From positions 1-18,186 of the forward strand of contig JASLGD010000072.1 in the NCBI GenBank assembly GCA_030150305.1: a DNA stretch of 18,186 nt, read 5' to 3'. Of this stretch, positions 15,565-18,186 are shown piece by piece. Below the pieces are notes generated by a model, which had not been told where the DNA came from, searched no databases, and was given only the letters and a program-made list of their open reading frames with translations. The stretch's first letter is position 1. Every line of letters starts with the position of its first letter. The DNA comes from Caldimonas sp. (GTDB lineage Bacteria > Pseudomonadota > Gammaproteobacteria > Burkholderiales > Burkholderiaceae_C). Made by a program: the position numbers and the translations under genes.

Positions 15565-16506
15565 ATGCTCGACTTCCTCGTCAAGCGCATCGCGACGATC
15601 GTCCCCACGCTCGTCTTCGTCTCGATCCTGATCTTCAGCCTGCAGCAGCTGCTGCCCGGCGATCCCGCGGTGATCCTCGCCGGCGAGGAGCGCGACGCGA
15701 ACGTCGTCGCGTACCTGCACAAGAAGCTGCACCTCGACGATCCGCTGCCGGTGCGCTATGCGTACTGGGTCGGCGGCGTGCTGCGCGGCGATCTCGGCGA
15801 ATCGGTGCGGACGCAGCAGCCGGTGCTCGACCTCGTGCTGCAGAAGCTGCCGGTGACGATCGAGCTCGCGCTGCTGGCGTTCGCGATCGCGCTCGCGATC
15901 GGCATTCCGGCGGGGATCGTCTCGGCGGTCGGCCGCGGCACCGTGTGGGACGCGGCGGCGAACGCGTTCGCGCTCTGGGGGCTGTCGACGCCGAACTTCT
16001 GGCTCGGCATCCTGATGATCCTGCTCTTCTCGGTGCAGCTCGGCTGGCTGCCGGCGTCGGGCTACGTCAGCCCGTTCGAAGACCTGCGCGCCAACCTGGC
16101 GGCGATGGTCATGCCGGCGTTCGTGCTCGGCAACGCGATCGCCGCCGTGCTGATGCGCCACACGCGAAGCGCGATGCTGCAGGTGCTGAACGCCGACTAC
16201 GTCCGCACCGCGCGCGCCAAGGGCCTGAGCGAGCGCGTCGTCGTCCTCAAGCACGGCCTGCGCAACGCGCTGACGCCGGTCATCACGCTCGGCGCGCTCG
16301 AGTTCGGAACGCTGCTCTCGGGGGCCGTGCTCACCGAGCAGGTGTTCACCATTCCCGGCTTCGGCAAGCTCATCGTCGACGCCGTCTTCAACCGCGACTA
16401 CGCCGTCGTGCAGGGCGTCGTCCTCGTCACGGCGAGCGCGTACATCGTGCTCAACCTGCTCGCCGACCTCGCCTACGTCGCGGTCAACCCGCGGCTGCGG
16501 CGCTGA
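15565..16506 (+). CDS. ABC transporter permease, DppB/OppB type
   Basis: A 313-residue inner-membrane permease starting MLDFLVKRIATIVPTLVFVS, the usual DppB-type N-terminus with its first membrane helix. LLPGDPAVILAG and LHLDDPLPVRYAYWVGGVLRG (in part) form the typical periplasmic segment. Several further hydrophobic helices follow, and a cytoplasmic EAA loop (NADYVRTARAKGLSERVVVL and KHGLRNALTPVI, about residues 209-238) contacts the ATPase. It ends near VNPRLRR, as expected for the family. gagg at 15552-15555 precedes the ATG. It pairs with the DppC-type gene 28 nt downstream to form the channel for the family 5 binding protein. No ATPase gene is in the window. Confidence 0.95.
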   Translation: MLDFLVKRIATIVPTLVFVSILIFSLQQLLPGDPAVILAGEERDANVVAYLHKKLHLDDPLPVRYAYWVGGVLRGDLGESVRTQQPVLDLVLQKLPVTIELALLAFAIALAIGIPAGIVSAVGRGTVWDAAANAFALWGLSTPNFWLGILMILLFSVQLGWLPASGYVSPFEDLRANLAAMVMPAFVLGNAIAAVLMRHTRSAMLQVLNADYVRTARAKGLSERVVVLKHGLRNALTPVITLGALEFGTLLSGAVLTEQVFTIPGFGKLIVDAVFNRDYAVVQGVVLVTASAYIVLNLLADLAYVAVNPRLRR

Positions 16507-16534
16507 GACGCCGCGCGCGCACGAGGCGACGACG

Positions 16535-17425
16535 ATGGCTGCCGTGCTCGACGTCGCGCGTGCCGATGCGGCCCTGCCGAGCGCGGGCGCCGGCGCGTGG
16601 CGCCTCGCCTGGCGGCGCCTTCGCCGCCGCCGCGGCGCGATGGTCGCGCTCGTCGTCGTCCTCGCGTTCGTCGCGATGGCCGTCTTCGCGCCGTGGCTCG
16701 CGCCGTTCGATCCCGTCCAGACGAGCTGGAGCGCGATCCGCCAGGCGCCGTCGGCCGCGCACTGGTTCGGCACCGACGACATCGGTCGCGACGTCCTCTC
16801 GCGCGTCGTCTGGGGCACGCGCGCTTCGCTCCTCGCCGGCGTCGTCTCGGTCTCGATCTCGCTCGCGCTCGGCGTCCCGATCGGGCTCGCCGCGGGGTTC
16901 GCCGGCGGCTTCGTCGACGCGCTGATCTCGCGCATCACCGACGCGTTCCTCGCCTGTCCGTTCCTGATCCTCGCGATCGCGCTCGCCGCGTTCCTCGGCC
17001 CGAACCTCACCAACGCGATGATCGCGATCGGCGTCTCGGCGACGCCGATCTTCGTCCGCCTGACGCGCGGCCAGGTGATCAACGTCAAGGTCGAGGACTA
17101 CATCGAGGCGGCGCGCGCGCTCGGCAATCCGCCGTTCCGGATCGCGTGGCGGCACGTGCTGCCGAACATCCTCGCGCCCGTGCTCGTCCAGGCGACGCTC
17201 GCGACGGCGGCGGCGATCATCGCCGAGGCGAGCCTGTCGTTCCTCGGCCTCGGCCAGCAGCCGCCGGCACCGAGCTGGGGCAGCATGCTCAACGTCGCCA
17301 AGAACTACGTCGACAACGCGCCGTGGATGGCGATCTGGCCGGGGCTCGCGATCTTCGTCCTCGTGCTCGCGTTCAACATCGTCGGCGACGGGCTGCGCGA
17401 CGCGCTCGACCCGCGCCAGCGCTGA
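16535..17425 (+). CDS. ABC transporter permease, DppC/OppC type
   Basis: A 296-residue membrane protein. After a basic N-terminal tail (WRRLRRRRGAM) comes the first helix (VALVVVLAFVAMAVFAPWLAP), then the family-typical HWFGTDDIGRDVLSRVVWGTR and GVPIGLAAGFAGGFVD. The EAA loop is VEDYIEAARALGNPPFRIAW followed by RHVLPNILAPVLV (about 186-218). It ends LGLGQQPPAPSWGSML and FNIVGDGLRDALDPRQR, the classic DppC C-terminus. gagg at 16523-16526 is the ribosome-binding site. It is the partner of the upstream DppB-type permease. A GNAT gene, not the usual DppD/DppF ATPases, follows after 13 nt. Confidence 0.95.
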   Translation: MAAVLDVARADAALPSAGAGAWRLAWRRLRRRRGAMVALVVVLAFVAMAVFAPWLAPFDPVQTSWSAIRQAPSAAHWFGTDDIGRDVLSRVVWGTRASLLAGVVSVSISLALGVPIGLAAGFAGGFVDALISRITDAFLACPFLILAIALAAFLGPNLTNAMIAIGVSATPIFVRLTRGQVINVKVEDYIEAARALGNPPFRIAWRHVLPNILAPVLVQATLATAAAIIAEASLSFLGLGQQPPAPSWGSMLNVAKNYVDNAPWMAIWPGLAIFVLVLAFNIVGDGLRDALDPRQR

Positions 17426-17438
17426 CGGCAGCGGACGC

Positions 17439-18035
17439 ATGGCGGGCGACAGCGACGCTCCGCGCTGGCCGCGCTGGCAAATGCGCGTCCTCGACCGCGC
17501 GCGCGACGCCCCCGCGCTGCAGCGCTTCTTCGACGCCAACCCGGAGTACTTCGTCGCCGTGAACGGCGAGCCGCCGCGCGCCGACGAGGCCGTGCGCGAG
17601 TTCGACGACACGCCGCCGTCGGACATGAGCTACCGCGAGATGCCGCTCCTCGGCTGGTTCGGCGCCGACAGCGGCGAGATGCTCGCGATGGCGAGCGTCG
17701 TCGTCGATCTCTTTGCCGAGCACGTCGGCCACATCGGGCTCTTCATCGTCGCGACCACGCTGCACGGCACGGGCGCCGCCCCAGCGATGCTGCGCGAGCT
17801 CGAGCAGTGGCTCGCCGAGCGCGGCGCGCACTGGATCCGGCTCGGCGTCGTGGTCGGCAACACGCGCGCCGAGCGCTTCTGGGAACGCTCGGGCTACGTC
17901 GAGGTGCGTCGGCGCGGTCCGCTGCAGATGGAGCGGCGCCTGAACCTGCTGCGCGTGATGGTGAAGCCGCTCGCCGGCCGCGCGCTCGAGCCGTACCTCG
18001 CCCTCGTCGCGCGCGACCGACCCGCGACGCCGTGA
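17439..18035 (+). CDS. GNAT family N-acetyltransferase
   Basis: A 198-residue protein with the GNAT core at about 80-160: a central strand and acetyl-CoA loop GHIGLFIVATTLHGTGAAPA (97-116), helix LRELEQWLAERGA, and the B motif LGVVVGNTRAERFWERSGYVEVRRR. The usual Q/R of the Q/R-x-x-G-x-G/A loop is Thr107, followed by LHGTG. An N-terminal segment FFDANPEYFVAVNGEPPRADEA precedes the core and is shared with a family I recall from Burkholderiales. It would acetylate an unknown small molecule or protein in the cytoplasm. It starts 13 nt after the permease stop and may ride on the same transcript, although a functional tie to transport is not evident. Confidence 0.85.
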   Translation: MAGDSDAPRWPRWQMRVLDRARDAPALQRFFDANPEYFVAVNGEPPRADEAVREFDDTPPSDMSYREMPLLGWFGADSGEMLAMASVVVDLFAEHVGHIGLFIVATTLHGTGAAPAMLRELEQWLAERGAHWIRLGVVVGNTRAERFWERSGYVEVRRRGPLQMERRLNLLRVMVKPLAGRALEPYLALVARDRPATP

Positions 18036-18091
18036 CGCGACGCGGCGATCGAGCGAGCAACGCGAGGTGGGCGAGCGATCGAACCGCGCCC

Positions 18092-18117
18092 GCCGCTAGC
18101 GCGCGCCGCTAGCGCGC
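18092..18117. repeat. 13-bp perfect tandem repeat, two copies
   Basis: gccgctagcgcgc occurs at 18092-18104 and again at 18105-18117. The second copy contains the stop codon (minus-strand TAG, 18111-18109) of the gene running off the right edge; the first copy repeats that TAG just downstream. Confidence 0.85.
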
Positions 18118-18186
18118 GCCGGGCACCACGCCCATCACCACGTCGGGCAGCGCGGTCGCGATTCCCGGCAGCACGCAGATGATCAC
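18109..18186 (-). CDS. C-terminal end of a membrane protein, probably TRAP transporter large permease (DctM type)
   Basis: Only the last 25 codons and the stop (TAG) are present; the gene enters from the right edge and is convergent with the GNAT gene. The residues VIICVLPGIATALP then DVVMGVVPGAR form a hydrophobic helix with Pro-Gly and a Leu-Pro before a short tail. This resembles the last helix of DctM-type TRAP permeases, where a PxIxxxLP pattern is usual. Such permeases import carboxylates with a periplasmic receptor. The fragment is too short to exclude another multi-helix transporter. Confidence 0.5.
   Translation of the reverse strand: MIICVLPGIATALPDVVMGVVPGAR

Overview
The window is uniformly GC-rich bacterial DNA, with strong G/C bias at third codon positions in every gene. 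The gene repertoire suggests a betaproteobacterium, probably Burkholderiales: an orphan Bug/TctC-type solute receptor, a DUF1028 protein next to a peptide-type ABC transporter, galactarate dehydratase, and glmS divergent from an Lrp/AsnC regulator. The taxonomic call is inference. No rRNA, tRNA, CRISPR array, insertion sequence or phage gene was found.

Layout. (1) 1-2158: the 5' end of a leftward Lrp/AsnC regulator, a short AT-rich divergent promoter region, and rightward glmS. (2) 2302-4855: rightward garD and garR, two steps of galactarate/glucarate breakdown. A 29-bp-period tandem duplication sits at the garR stop. (3) 4920-6421: a leftward lipoprotein cytochrome c divergent from a rightward exported polysaccharide deacetylase whose first motif is TFEDG instead of TFDDG. 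(4) 6564-9899: a leftward cluster of serine-glyoxylate aminotransferase, Bug receptor and a soluble histidine kinase, with gaps of only 14 and 16 nt. (5) 10043-17425: a rightward cluster of a fused FAD/Fe-S D-2-hydroxyacid dehydrogenase, a DUF1028 Ntn-hydrolase-like protein, a family 5 extracellular binding protein and two Dpp-type permeases. The first three genes overlap by 4 nt at each junction. A GNAT acetyltransferase follows at 17439-18035. (6) The right edge holds the last 25 codons of a leftward gene, probably a TRAP large permease.

How the parts may fit. garD, garR, the aminotransferase and the FAD/Fe-S dehydrogenase all belong to 2-hydroxy/2-keto acid chemistry (galactarate, tartronate semialdehyde, glycerate, glyoxylate/hydroxypyruvate, D-2-hydroxyacids). 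Several transport parts are present (Bug receptor, ABC binding protein with permeases, probable TRAP permease). This looks like an organic-acid scavenging region. The least characterised part is the overlapping dehydrogenase-DUF1028-binding protein unit. It could import a conjugated 2-hydroxy acid, cleave it with the Ntn-type hydrolase and oxidise the released acid; this is hypothesis. No ABC ATPase, garL/garK or response regulator is present in the window.
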